Assembly (NCBI RefSeq): GCF_010093535.1
Contig: NW_022985162.1
Span: 2,206,637 to 2,270,636, forward strand
Reading direction: 5' to 3'
DNA: 64,000 nt
Source: Lindgomyces ingoldianus
Taxonomy: Eukaryota > Ascomycota > Dothideomycetes > Pleosporales > Lindgomycetaceae
Both the position numbers and the translations under genes were made by a program. Positions 22,501-34,500 of this stretch are shown here, in pieces (the stretch's first letter is position 1; each line of letters starts with the position of its first letter). Under the pieces are notes generated by a model that saw only the letters and a list, made by a program, of their open reading frames with translations, had not been told where the DNA came from and made no database searches.

Positions 22501-25500
22501 TTTACCAATCATCCCTCTGCGTTTGGCCGGCTTGGCATCAATAGGGGAAAATGATGATATCTCGGGTTCCGGGCAAGGGGGTTGCGTAACCTCCACCGAA
22601 GTCGATGGGACAATATGTTCCTTGGTATTGAGTGCTTTACTGGTATCGATATCAACGGTCTCGCGAGCCTCTGTGCTTAGCGTAGGGGTATGAATATCTC
22701 GCACACTTTGCTCTATATATTCTTGCTCATCTAATAGCTCCGCAGGTTGGGCAAATTCTTCGATAGCGACATTTCCTTTCTTCGATTTGCGCTTCTCCTT
22801 CTTGCTCTTCTTAGTCGGGAATGCAATGTCACTAGCCTCATTGGCAGGAGTTAGAATCTCGGGCTCTGCAAGGAGAGTAGAGACATCTTTCTTAGCCAGT
22901 TGATCAGTCGGCGCGGCTTGGAAAGGAGCGGGCTGCTCTATGATGGGGTTTGCACTACCCGCTAAAGTGTGCGATCCGACTGCCTCCAAGGACTCTTCGA
23001 AGGCGGCAGTGGCCCTCTTCGACTTCCGCTTTTCCTTTTTATTCGTCTTGGGGGTGAACTTAAACTCAGGCTCCAATTTTGGCTGGTCTGTGAGCACATG
23101 CATAGAAGGATCTTCTATTTTAAGCAGTGAGATTGGCACAATGGGGGCCACGTCTGTCTGGGGAATGTTTGACTCCACAGCCTCTTCAGATTGCATTTTG
23201 CCAGGGAGGGGTCCAGATACTGGGGCGTTGACTACGGGAATGTCTTGGATCTGTTCCTGGGTCTCGGAAATGACAGGAACTACTCCGACGGTCGGTTGCT
23301 CAGCGTTAAGCTGAGGTGGTTTAGTCTGTGTGGTCTGAGGCTCAGGCACACTCGCACTCTCGCGTTCCTCCGCAGTGGTCCAACCAAAACCCGACGCCCT
23401 CTTTTTGCTATTCTTCTTCTCTTTCTTGTTGAGAGCGGATGCGGAATCGTCAACGAGGGCATCCTGGTCAAGGGAAACATGAGGCTCAGAGACGGTTGCC
23501 GGTTCCTCGAGAGCTGGGGCTGGTTCGGTCTGATTGGAAGCAGTAGACTTGCCCTTCTTGTCTTTCTTACTAGAAACAGGCGTGAAATCATCAACGAGAG
23601 AATCTCGGTCAACAGAAGAAGCCTGAGGCTTAGAGATGGTTGTGGGCTCCTCGAGAGCAGGGGCATCCTCAGTCCAGTCCAAAGTAGCAGCTTTGTCCTT
23701 CTTGTCTTTCTTGCTAGATACAGGCGCTAAATCATCAACGAGAGCATTCCGGTCAACAGAAGCCTGAGGCTCAGAGACGGTTGGTGGTTCCTCGAGAGCC
23801 GGGGCTAGTTCGGTCCGATTGAAAGCAGCAGTTTTACCCTTCTTCTTGTCTTTCTTACTAGAAACAGGCGCGAAATCATCAACTAGAGCATCTCGATCAA
23901 CAGAAGCCTGAGGATCAGAGATGGCTGTGGGTTCCTCGAGAGCTGGGGCTTGTTCGGTCTGATCGAAAGCAGCAGCTTTGCCCTTCTTGTCTTTCTTACT
24001 AGAAACAGGCGATAAATCATCAACGAGAGCATTCGGGTCAACAGAAGCCTGAGGCTCAGAGACGGTTGGTGGTTCCTCGAGAGCTGGGGCTGGTACGGTC
24101 CGATTGAAAGCAGCAGTTTTACCTTTCTTCTTGCCTTTCTTACTAGAAACAGGCGCGAAATCATCAACTAGAGCATCCTGGTCAACAGAAGCCTGAGGCT
24201 CAGAGATGGCTATGGGTTCCTCGAGACCAGGGGCATCCTCGGTCCAGTCGAAAGTAGCAGCGGCTTTGCCCTTTTTCTTTTTATCTTTCTTGCTCTGCTT
24301 GCGTGTCAAAGCCGGAGTAACTACAAGCTCGTCCTCCATGGCCGTCTTGGGAACGTCCAACTCTGGCTCTTTGGCTGGCTCTTTGGGTTTCGCTACCGCT
24401 GTGGCCGAAGGGATTTCGATTTGTGGTTCACTTGGTGTCTCAATTTCCCATTCGGATTTGGGAGTCTTCGCTTGTGGTTCTAGCAATGGACCCTCGATTT
24501 GCTGCTCGGTTGGAGCCTGGAAGGGGTGGCTAGCCAACGAAGCTTCCATTTGCTGCTCAAGTATTAGAGTTTCGACATGCTGTTCGTTCGGTGGAGGCAG
24601 CTCTTGAGCATCGCCTAGATTTGATATTATGTCTTGCGGAAAATCTTTCCTATGAGTCACCCCCTCCTCTTCCCCACCAAAGCTTGATTCCTGCTTCTTG
24701 ACCGATTCTTGAACATCTGGAATTGATGATGGCTGGCTGCGAAGCTCGGCAGATTCTTCCAAGCTTGTCGCAACAGTCTTGGCCTTCTTCTTATCTTTCT
24801 TGGTGAGCTTACGTGTAGGCGTGCTGAAACCGCTCGCTTTGTCCTGCGGCATATCTGACGCTTGTGCGACTAGCGTGAGTTCAGACTCATCCTTGCCAGC
24901 ATCCAACATCTCCTGAGACTCAGGGAGATTCACTAGATCACTAGATGAAGTCGCCGGCTCATCCCAACTAAGAGAGGTTTGCTTAGCTTTCCTCTTGTCC
25001 TTCTTGCTCAGCTTGCGGGACACTGTAGGGCGCTCTGCTGTCACTATTCCCTGTGGCTCGGTGGGCAATGGTTCGACTTCAGTCCGACCGAGACTCTGAT
25101 CAGAGAGTGTTGGAGTTTTCGGGGGGTCTGGTACGGGTTCCTCCCATATCACCACTCCCTTTGACTTCTTGTCCTTTTTGCTCCGTTTGCGAGATAAGGT
25201 TGGACCTTCATCCATGACTGGCTCTTGCACCTCTGGGATGATTGTGGGTTCTAGCTTCGGTCTTGTCTCGTCCTGAAGAGTGATCTGGGCTTCGGAAAGT
25301 ACTGAATCCACTTCTTTCTGATGGTTCTCTTGAGTCTCTAGCAAGGGCATTGGTTCGTTGTCGATCGTCGACTGCTCGGCAAATTCAAACGCCATCGCTT
25401 TCGCAGCCTTTTCCCTGTCATTCTTGCTAAGCTTGCGTGTAGGGGTGCTAAAGCCACTTGTCTCTTCTGCCTGACTAGCTTGGATCTCGGAGGGTATATC

Positions 25501-28500
25501 AAGATTTTTAAAGACCTCAGGCTCATGGGCAATTGGTTCCTTCATTTCAGAGACAGGTATGCGCTCCTCTTGAGGTTCATCCCAAGTCAAAGAAGCAGGC
25601 TTCGCCTTCTTTTTGTCTTTCTTGCTAAGCTTGCGTGTAGGAGTGGCAAAATCGCTCGTCCCTTCTGTTTGGATGTCCTGGGTTTCGGAGGGTATCTCAG
25701 GAGTGTCAACGACCTCAGGCTCTTCGATGATTGGCTCTTGTGTTTCCAGGACAGGTGCGTTCTCTTCATCCCAACTCAAAGCAGCCGCTTTAGCCTTCTT
25801 GTTTTTCTTGCTCAGTTTCCTTGCAGGAACCTCAACCAGCGTAGACTCTTCTTCCTGAACTCGCTCTTCAGCTTTGAGGACATTCACAGCTTCCACGCCA
25901 GGTGTTGTGGGTTCGGGCCAGTGAAAAGCGCTACCCTTGGCCTTCTTGCCTTTCTTGTCTTTCTTACCGAGCTTGCTTACAGGATCGAAGATTGATGAAG
26001 GCTGGGAAGCCGATAGTTCGTCTGCGGTTTGGAGAGCTTCGTCAAGCACTTCTAATCGCTGTTTGAAATCGGCGATGTCATCTTGTAACGCCTTCGTTGA
26101 AGGGGACAGCGGAGTTGCTGGGGAGTCGGTTTGATGGCTTGGTACTTGCACATCACGTGGCACATCCGCCGGTTCTGGAGTCTGTGTCGGGAGATCGTGG
26201 AAGACGCCCTTATCAAACGCCGGGCTTGAGGGTGGTGGTAGTTCATCTGGGACCAAAGATGCGGTAGCTTGGGATTGAGTTGACAGGGCGAGGACATTCT
26301 CTGATTCAGCTTGCTGCAGATCTTGCATTGGTTCAAGCGCCGGAGGTCTTGGCGGAGATGCAACGCGCCGGGATTCAACAATGACAGCTTGGCCATGTGT
26401 GGGTAAAGACTCGGTTTGTGCCTCAGCTTCGAGTTTGTAGGGTTGCTGCATAAGAACAGGAGATCGCGACGTGGATGTAGAGTGCTGCGGTTTGGTTTCA
26501 GCGTCCTCGACTGACGAAGTTAAGATCTCTCTCTCAAACTGTGACCCAAGATGTTCGTGCTTCCCACCGAGGAGTGGGGATTGCGGGGGAGACACAGATC
26601 GCATAAGCTTGACTTCATCATCCTGAGAGATCCTTGGTAGTTGCTCCGCTTCAGATTGGATCTTGAGTTTCTCGGGTTCACGCTCTTCCAAAATCGACAT
26701 TGCCTGGTCAAGATCTGGCCGGAGCAAAATGGTAGACTCAGGGGCGTCCTCTAATATCGCATCATCGCCACCATTTCGACTTTTTTTGTTTTTCTTGTCT
26801 TTCTTTCCCCTTTTCTTAGATTCTGACCAGGAGAGTGGGAATTTGGAATCCTCTGCGGGAGATCGTTCAGGTTCTTCCACTTGCTCAGATGGAGCGGGGA
26901 TATCTTGGAGAGTAGTCTTAGGAAGGATGTTGGCGGTGTTGTGTAAGAGCTGCGCTTCTACTTTACCTTGAGGAAGAGTAGGATGAGTAGGTTCATCCTC
27001 GATAGAGATTGGCAGTTCATCCTCATATGATGGAACATGAATTTCTCCTGGCCTTTCATCCTCGGGAATTTTTATATCGGGTGAGATTGTCTGAACCTGA
27101 GACTCTTCTAATTGTGCTACGGATGGCACTTCAGCAATATCCTTACCCAGAGGTGATTCTTCCAACATCTCAGCGTCCTTCTCAGCTATAGGAGTGGCGG
27201 CGCCAGAAGCTGGTTTGCTCTTCTTGCCCTTTTTCTTATCCTTCTTTGACTTTTTCGACAGAGAACTCCAAGGAACCACTGGCTCATCCGTCTGAATATC
27301 CTTATTAATAGCGGGCTCTGGAATATTCTCTGGAATAGGAATGGGTTCGGTAGATTGCAAGGACATAGAGGGCTTGATTGGTAATTCTGGCTCTGAAGCG
27401 GACGGAGTGCTCGGATCCTCATGAAGATCGAGGGATGGGGCATCTTTCGCATTCTTCCATTTCTTTCCGTTTTTTGAGGCTTTCCTGCTGGGTGGCGCCC
27501 ACAGGTTGTCCTCTTCAGGTTTGCGGGGCGTCTCCTGAACAACTTCACGTTGTGGTGCTGGCTCCCCGCGAGCAATTCCCCCTTGGGTTGATTGTTCTCT
27601 GACCTCGTCCAAAGTTGAAGGGAGATTTGCTTCCGGTAAAGGCGGCTCGACGACTTCTGGAGCAATATCAGGCTGATAATCCTCACGTAGAGGTCTCTCG
27701 GCGATGTCATGCGGTATGGCTAAAGGCTGTGGTGTTGGAGTAAATTCGTCGTTAATCTCTTTCGTTTCAAGAATTCCTGCTGACTCAGGGGGTTGCTGCA
27801 GAGGTTTATCGGGTACCTCTTCTGGAATCTCAGAGGACTTGGACTCAGGTTCATCGATCCAGTCGAGAGGAGCAGACTGCCGTTTGTCCTTCTTCTCTTT
27901 TTTGCCTTTCTTCGTTTTCTTCGGAGTGGTAATTGGCCAGTCGTCCTCTGTGGGCACTTCCGTGCGTTGCTCGGTACTCAACCCAACGCTAGGTTCTTGT
28001 ACCGTTCTGTCAATGGCAGATTCCTCAGCGGCGGGAAGTACCTGGGGCTCCATTGCGGCCTCCTGTGCCGTTGTGGTTGGCTGTCCTTCCAGGAATTGCT
28101 GAGATGGCTGCTCGAGCATAGGAACATCGCGTTCACCCTCAACTTCGCTTTCAGGGCGCATATGAGGATGGACGGCCGGTATCTGAATGTCGCTAGGGAT
28201 TTCACAACCAACCGAAGGCTCTTGACGGGCTGAATCGGGCATAAGCATATTTTCCGAAGTTTTAGGTTGGATGGATGCTTGGCTTTCAGACAGTGGCTCC
28301 TCATCCCACGCCGAGGTTGTCGACTTCTTCTTAGCTTTCTTTTCTTTCTTGCTAAGCTTCCTACTAAACACCGGCTTCTCGAAGTCATTATTTGCTTCTT
28401 TGGCGCTCCCAGGATCGAGAATCACCCCTGGCTTTTCGAATTCGGGTTCCGGGGTATTTAGAATCTCTTCAGTATCGAGCAAGGGGCGTTTCGGAGTCGT

Positions 28501-31500
28501 GAAGAAAGAATCTTGGCTGCTTTCAATGATGGGACCCTTGAGATTCTGAGCAGGGCTCTCTTGAGCGGACACTCTACCCTTTACATTTTTACCCTCCGAA
28601 GATAGCAATGCCCATTTATCAACCGAGGACGCCTCTTGTTCAACAGAAGGTGCGATGGTAGGATCCCTGTCCTCCTCAAGGCTCTCAGGAGGGACCTTTT
28701 CACTTTCAGGCGAAATCTTGGGCTGTACCTCGGGAACAGTTTCGAAGATTGGAGTAGCTGTTCCCGATTGCTTTCCTTTCCCCGTCTTCACCTTCTTCTT
28801 ATCCTTCTTGGATACCGGGAAACCCTCGTCGTCCTCAGTAGGTTGTTCGAGCTCTGGCGACGGCGTGGGTACTAGTTGAGCTTCATCTGATACTAAGAGA
28901 TTGGCGCCTTGATGCGCACTCTCGACTTCGAGGAGAGGTTCAGAAATTGGAGTGGCTGTTCCCGATTGCTTTCCTTTGCTCTTCTTCGCCTTCTTCTTAT
29001 CCTTCTTGGACACCGGGAAACCGTCGTCGTCCTTAGCAAGTTGCTCGGGCTCTGGCGACGGCGTGGGTACTAGTTGAGCTTCATCTGATACTAAGAGATT
29101 GGCGCCTTGATGCGCACTCTCGACTTCGNNNNNNNNNNNNNNNNNNNNNNNNNNNNNNNNNNNNNNNNNNNNNNNNNNNNNNNNNNNNNNNNNNNNNNNN
29201 NNNNNNNNNNNNNNNNNNNNNNNNNNNNNNNNNNNNNNNNNNNNNNNNNNNNNNNNNNNNNNNNNNNNNNNNNNNNNNNNNNNNNNNNNNNNNNNNNNNN
29301 NNNNNNNNNNNNNNNNNNNNNNNNNNNNNNNNNNNNNNNNNNNNNNNNNNNNNNNNNNNNNNNNNNNNNNNNNNNNNNNNNNNNNNNNNNNNNNNNNNNN
29401 NNNNNNNNNNNNNNNNNNNNNNNNNNNNNNNNNNNNNNNNNNNNNNNNNNNNNNNNNNNNNNNNNNNNTCATCTGATACTAAGAGATTGGCGCCTTGATG
29501 CGCACTCTCGACTTCGAGGAGAGGTTCAGAAATTGGAGTGGTTGTTCCCGATTGCTTTCCTTTGCCCTTCTTCGCTTTTTTCTTATCTTTCTTGGACACC
29601 GAGAAACCCCCGTCGTCTTCGGCAGGTTGCTCGGGCTCTGGCGACGACGTGGGTATCAGGTGGGCTTCATCTGTTGCTGAGAGAGTGACGCCTTTCTGCG
29701 CACTCTCGACTTCTAGAAAAGATTCAGAGATTGGAGTGGCTGTTCCCGATTGCTTTCTTTTGCCCTTTTTCGCCTTCTTATCCTTCTTGGACCCCGGGAA
29801 ACCCCAATCATCCTCAACAGGCTGGTCTGGCTCCACTGGTAGTGTGACTGTTGACCGGGCCTCTTCAGTTACTGTGGGAGAGATGTTTTGACTTGTACTC
29901 CCACTTTTAACTTCGGGAAGGGCTTCGGGGACCGAAGTGACCGCGCTAGACTGCTTGCCTTTGCCTTTCTTGTCCTTTTTCTTATTCTTTGAAATCGGGA
30001 AGTCCCAGTCTACAGGCCTTGGCTCTGTGAGTTCGGCGGAAGGAGTAACAGATTGTTCAAAAGTGTCGATGGAAGCATGTGGCTCTTCGGACAAGATATC
30101 TCGAGTCGTTTCTTTAGCCTGGGCTTCAGGCATGGCGCTCGGAACGGGTGGCAATGGTAAAACCGCCTCCACCTGAATCTGATCACCTTGGGAAGATGGC
30201 GAGTCTAAATATTTGCCCTTTGGCTTCTCCGGCTCTAGTGGAAGGGCGGTTTGGTCGTCGAAAATCACATCTTCATCCTTTGCTGGCTCTGGTTCAGGCG
30301 GAAATGTTAAATCATCTTGAATAGGAACGTTGTGGGAGGTAGATTGAGGCTGCATTTGGGGAGTGCTGCGTTCTTGGCTAGGGTCCTCGACCACAGGCGC
30401 ACGTTTGCCCTTCTTTTTTGGGTTTTGCAAGGTCGAAACGTCCCACTCTTCCTCCGCCTCAGCTAAAAGTGTAGATGAAGAGTCTTCGATTGGTTGGACA
30501 ATTGTAGGATCAGGTTGACTCGGAAGCGTATGTTCAACCGTTTCCTCGGTATTAGGAAGTGGTTTAACTTGAAAATCTGAAGGCGTAATGTCGGTAGGAA
30601 GTGGCCCAGGTTGTGGCTCAGGAGGTTGAATATAAGATGCGGGCTCTTCAACGACAACTTGTCTGCTCTTTCCTTTCCTCCCTTTCCTGCCCTTCTTCAA
30701 CGATGTGAAGCCCCAGTCATCCGTGGTCGAATCTTGCGCCTCACTTGGTGAAGCGGAAGAATGAACATCATCCATGGACCTCGTCTCGGTTAGTTTGCTG
30801 TCGTGAGCAGTAGTCTCAGGCTCGGTGTCGGAAATATGGATACCCAAGGTTTTGCCTGCTTCAGAAGAGGAGATAACTAGTGGAACCTGAACACTGTCTT
30901 GGAACGATTCGTCGACTCGCAGTGCTATGGGAGTTGAGAGCTCCATTTGCGTTTCTGGGATTTTGACCGCTGATTCCACCTGATTTTCAACAATTGGCTG
31001 AGCATGCTCTTCATTAAATACAGGGGTCATTTCCGAAGTTTGCTCTTCCCGATTTTTCACCTTCAACTGCCTAACGTCCAGCATTGGTTCCTTCAACCCC
31101 TCGGTTGATGCAGAACCAGGGTCCAGCGTTTCGCTTTCAAATTTTGTAATCTTCTTAGCCTTCATAGCCTTCTTTCTGCCCTTGGATGTAGGGGCGAAGC
31201 TTTCGAAGCTATCGTTAGGAACCTGTTCAGCTTTCACATCCTCGAGCTCCCGGGTCCCGGGGAGAGGAATGTCTTCAGGAATAATCTCTTCAGACTCGCC
31301 GACAGGCGTTGCGACGGATAGAGAGGTTTCGCTTCCAATAAGAGCAGATTTTTTGAGCTTCTTGCTTTTCTTGTCTGTCCTGGAAATAGGTGCCAATCTA
31401 TCAACGTCCGTATTCCCCTCGAGTTCTTTAGTTTCAGATTCAGGAAGATCCTCAGAAATGAACTCCTTGACTGGTGTTGCAACGGACGGTGGAGTTTCGC

Positions 31501-34500
31501 TTTCAAGGAGAGCAGATTTCTTCGCCTTCTTTCCCTTTTTCTTGTCTTTCTTGGAAATGGGTACCCGTTCATCTACAACCTTCTCCTTAAGCTCTTGGGT
31601 CGTAGATACGGCAAGGTCCTCAGGAATAATTTCTTTAGACTCCTCGACGGGTGTTGCGATTAGTGATGGGGTCTCACTTTCAAGGAGAGCAGATGTCTTC
31701 GTCTTCTTGGCCTTCTTGGCCTTCTTGGACATAGGGGCCCATTCGTCACCGTCGTCCTTCGCTTCCTCGAATGTCTGTGTTGAAGAACCACCTTGAGTGT
31801 CCGAACATGGTTCCTCCTTGATGTCTCGTTCAATCTCGGAGCCGATCTGAGGTTCAGAAAGACGCTGAGATTCATGGAAGCCTTCGGGCTGAGGAGTATC
31901 TAGGCTTTGAGAAGGTATCTGAGCCTCAGAATGATCTTTAAGGTAAGCCTCGCCAACACCTTCCATTGCGGCTTCATCTCGGACCTTAGGGATAGCTTCA
32001 GGTAAAACCTCAGTTCGGGTCCACTCTTCTATATCCAGCTCATCTTGCTCCTCGCCCAGCATCCCCACATTCTCTACAAACTCACTCTCAAGCGCAGCCT
32101 TCTTCCCTTTGCCCTTCCTCTTCTTTCTCTTCATAGACAAAGGTGCTTCCCAGATATCATCACCAGCTGTGAGATCCCGACTCTGATCGACGGGCATTGA
32201 CTCAGCCTCTTTTTTATCCACATCAAGAACATCATCGACGTCGTGAACAGGCTCGGTAATTTGCGATGGTTCATCTTGCGCAGCTCTCTTTCCTTTGGCT
32301 TTTTTCTTGTCTTTCCTAGAGACGGGGGCAGCCCATTTATCTTCCGCAACATATTCTTGTAGTGTTTGAGGCAGTTCTTCGGGCTGAGGTGCGATCTCTT
32401 GCTGGATGACAGGCTCAGGTTCCAAGGCATCATCAGTATCACGGACAGGTTCGAGGACTTGGGACAGTTCATCTTGCACAGCTTTCGTTTCTTTCACCTT
32501 TTTCTTCTTGGCTTTCTTAGACACGGGAACTGCCCATTCATCCTCTGCAACAGGTTCTTGCACTGTTTGAGGTATTTCTTTAAGCTGGGCTTCGATGTCG
32601 CGCTGAATGGTGAGCTCAGGCTCCAATGGCTGAGATGTCTGTGTAATATCTTCCTCCATGGCGGCGACGACGTCTCGCGTACTCGGGGCTGACTCGACGA
32701 AAGTAGAGGGTTCATCTTCCTGCATTGCTTTGCCGCTCTTGCCCTTCTCTTTCTTTTCCTTCTTTGACGATGGCACTGACCACTCATCTAGAATCTCTTG
32801 CTCCTTTGAAAGCTCCGTAACATTATTCTTAGTTTGAGACTCAGAGGAAAGGATGTCTAACTGCGCCCCAAGCTCAGATTCGTGGGCTCGAGAAACTTGC
32901 TCCTGCTCAAGTAGTGGGACTTTTTGCTGAACACTCAATTCAGGTTCGGGAGTGACAGACAACTCTGATTGTGATGTAACCTCAGGCTCAATGCTAATCT
33001 GAGGTTCGACAGTTCGAAGGATGTGCTCCTCCGTTTTGAGCACCAGAACATCTTCCTGAGTACTCAGCTCAATGTCCAAAGGGCCAGGTGGTTCGACCTC
33101 AAGTGAAGCGTCTGCCTTCTTGCTCTTCATTTTCTTGTCCCCCAATGAAGTTAAGGCCCATTCATCCTCTGGTGTTTGTTCCGAGAGCTGTGGGAGATCT
33201 TGGATTGGCTCGCCTTGAGTGATGACGGTGTCTTGAATGCTGGAATCGATTTGAGTGGATTCCAAAGATTGGGCCGGATCTCGTACTTGCCCAACACTGT
33301 CTTGTGTGTTAGACTCAGGTTCGAGGACCTGCCCATGAGTTTCCTGCTCGATACTTTGCCTGTCGTCCATTCCCTTTCTGTTCTTGCCTTTCCTCTTCGG
33401 AGTGAACACTGATTCATCCCTCTGGAGTATAGATTCAGGATCAGGAAGGACGTCTTGCTCAGTGATGCGAGGTGTATCCGATGTTTTAGGATCCACGTTG
33501 AGAGTCGCATCAGGTTCCTCTAGGGTAGTAATGTTCTCTTGAGGAGCAAGGTCTTGATTGCTTGGTTCGGCTTCAACAAGGCTTGAAGGTTGCGTGTTCT
33601 CCCGCCAGGCTTTCTTGCCCTTCTTGCCCTTCATCTTGTCTGGAATGGCCCACTCATCTTCACCAGGGGTTGATGGTTCGATTATAACATCTGTCATACT
33701 CTTTCCCGTCGCTGGAATACCTGGTTCCGACTCAACAGAAATCTGCTCCCCACCCAACTGTGGAATGTCTTGCCCAGACTCTAGCTCCAGAGAGTGAGAC
33801 TCCTGTACTTGAATTGCCGCTTCAGGTGCCAGCTCAGGCTCTACCGATTCAGATACTTGAAGACTTCCCCGCTTGCGTATTTTCTTGTCTTTCTTGCTCT
33901 TTTTCTTACCCTGCAAAGCCCATTCGTCATCTTCGGGGTTTGGCTCAGAGACGGGAAGATCTCGCTCTAGTTCACGAGTCTGATCTCGGGGCTCAGCAGC
34001 ATCAGACTTCTTAATGTCACTAGGTTCAGCCTCCATAGATGTGAAGGGGGCAGTGTCCGTGGCTCGGCCTTTACCCTTTCCTTTCTTGTCCTTCCTCTTT
34101 TTTGACAAGGGAAGAGCCAACTCATCATTTCCCGCTAGGGTTCGGGGTTCGGATAGAACTTCAGGGACAGTTTCCAGGGGGATCTCCTTATCTTTATCGC
34201 TAGGAATCTCCTTAGCCTCTTTGGTACTCTGGGTTGTCTCCTCATCTGGACCGATTCCCTTAGCCTCCAAGTCAAGTTGGGGCAGAGGCTCTCCTATCTC
34301 AAAGCTTGGTTGTTCCTGAGATTCAAAGGGGGTGCTAAGCGGTAGGACCGAAGGAGGCAGCATCTCCGAGGACGCACCAGCGAGGCCCAAGGGCTCAAGA
34401 GTTTGTTGGGGCTGAGCCAGGGTGGGCTGTTCCTGTACTAGAACACCCTCCTTCTCTGACACCGGTGCTGGGGAAGGTGGCAGTGGTTCGGGCGTCTTTG

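Noticed and set aside
18229..29472. Treating the two giant ORFs on either side of the N gap as two separate genes
   Set aside because: The frame offset equals the 8-base shortfall of the gap relative to the 198-bp repeat period, and both sides carry the same repeat. One exon explains everything.
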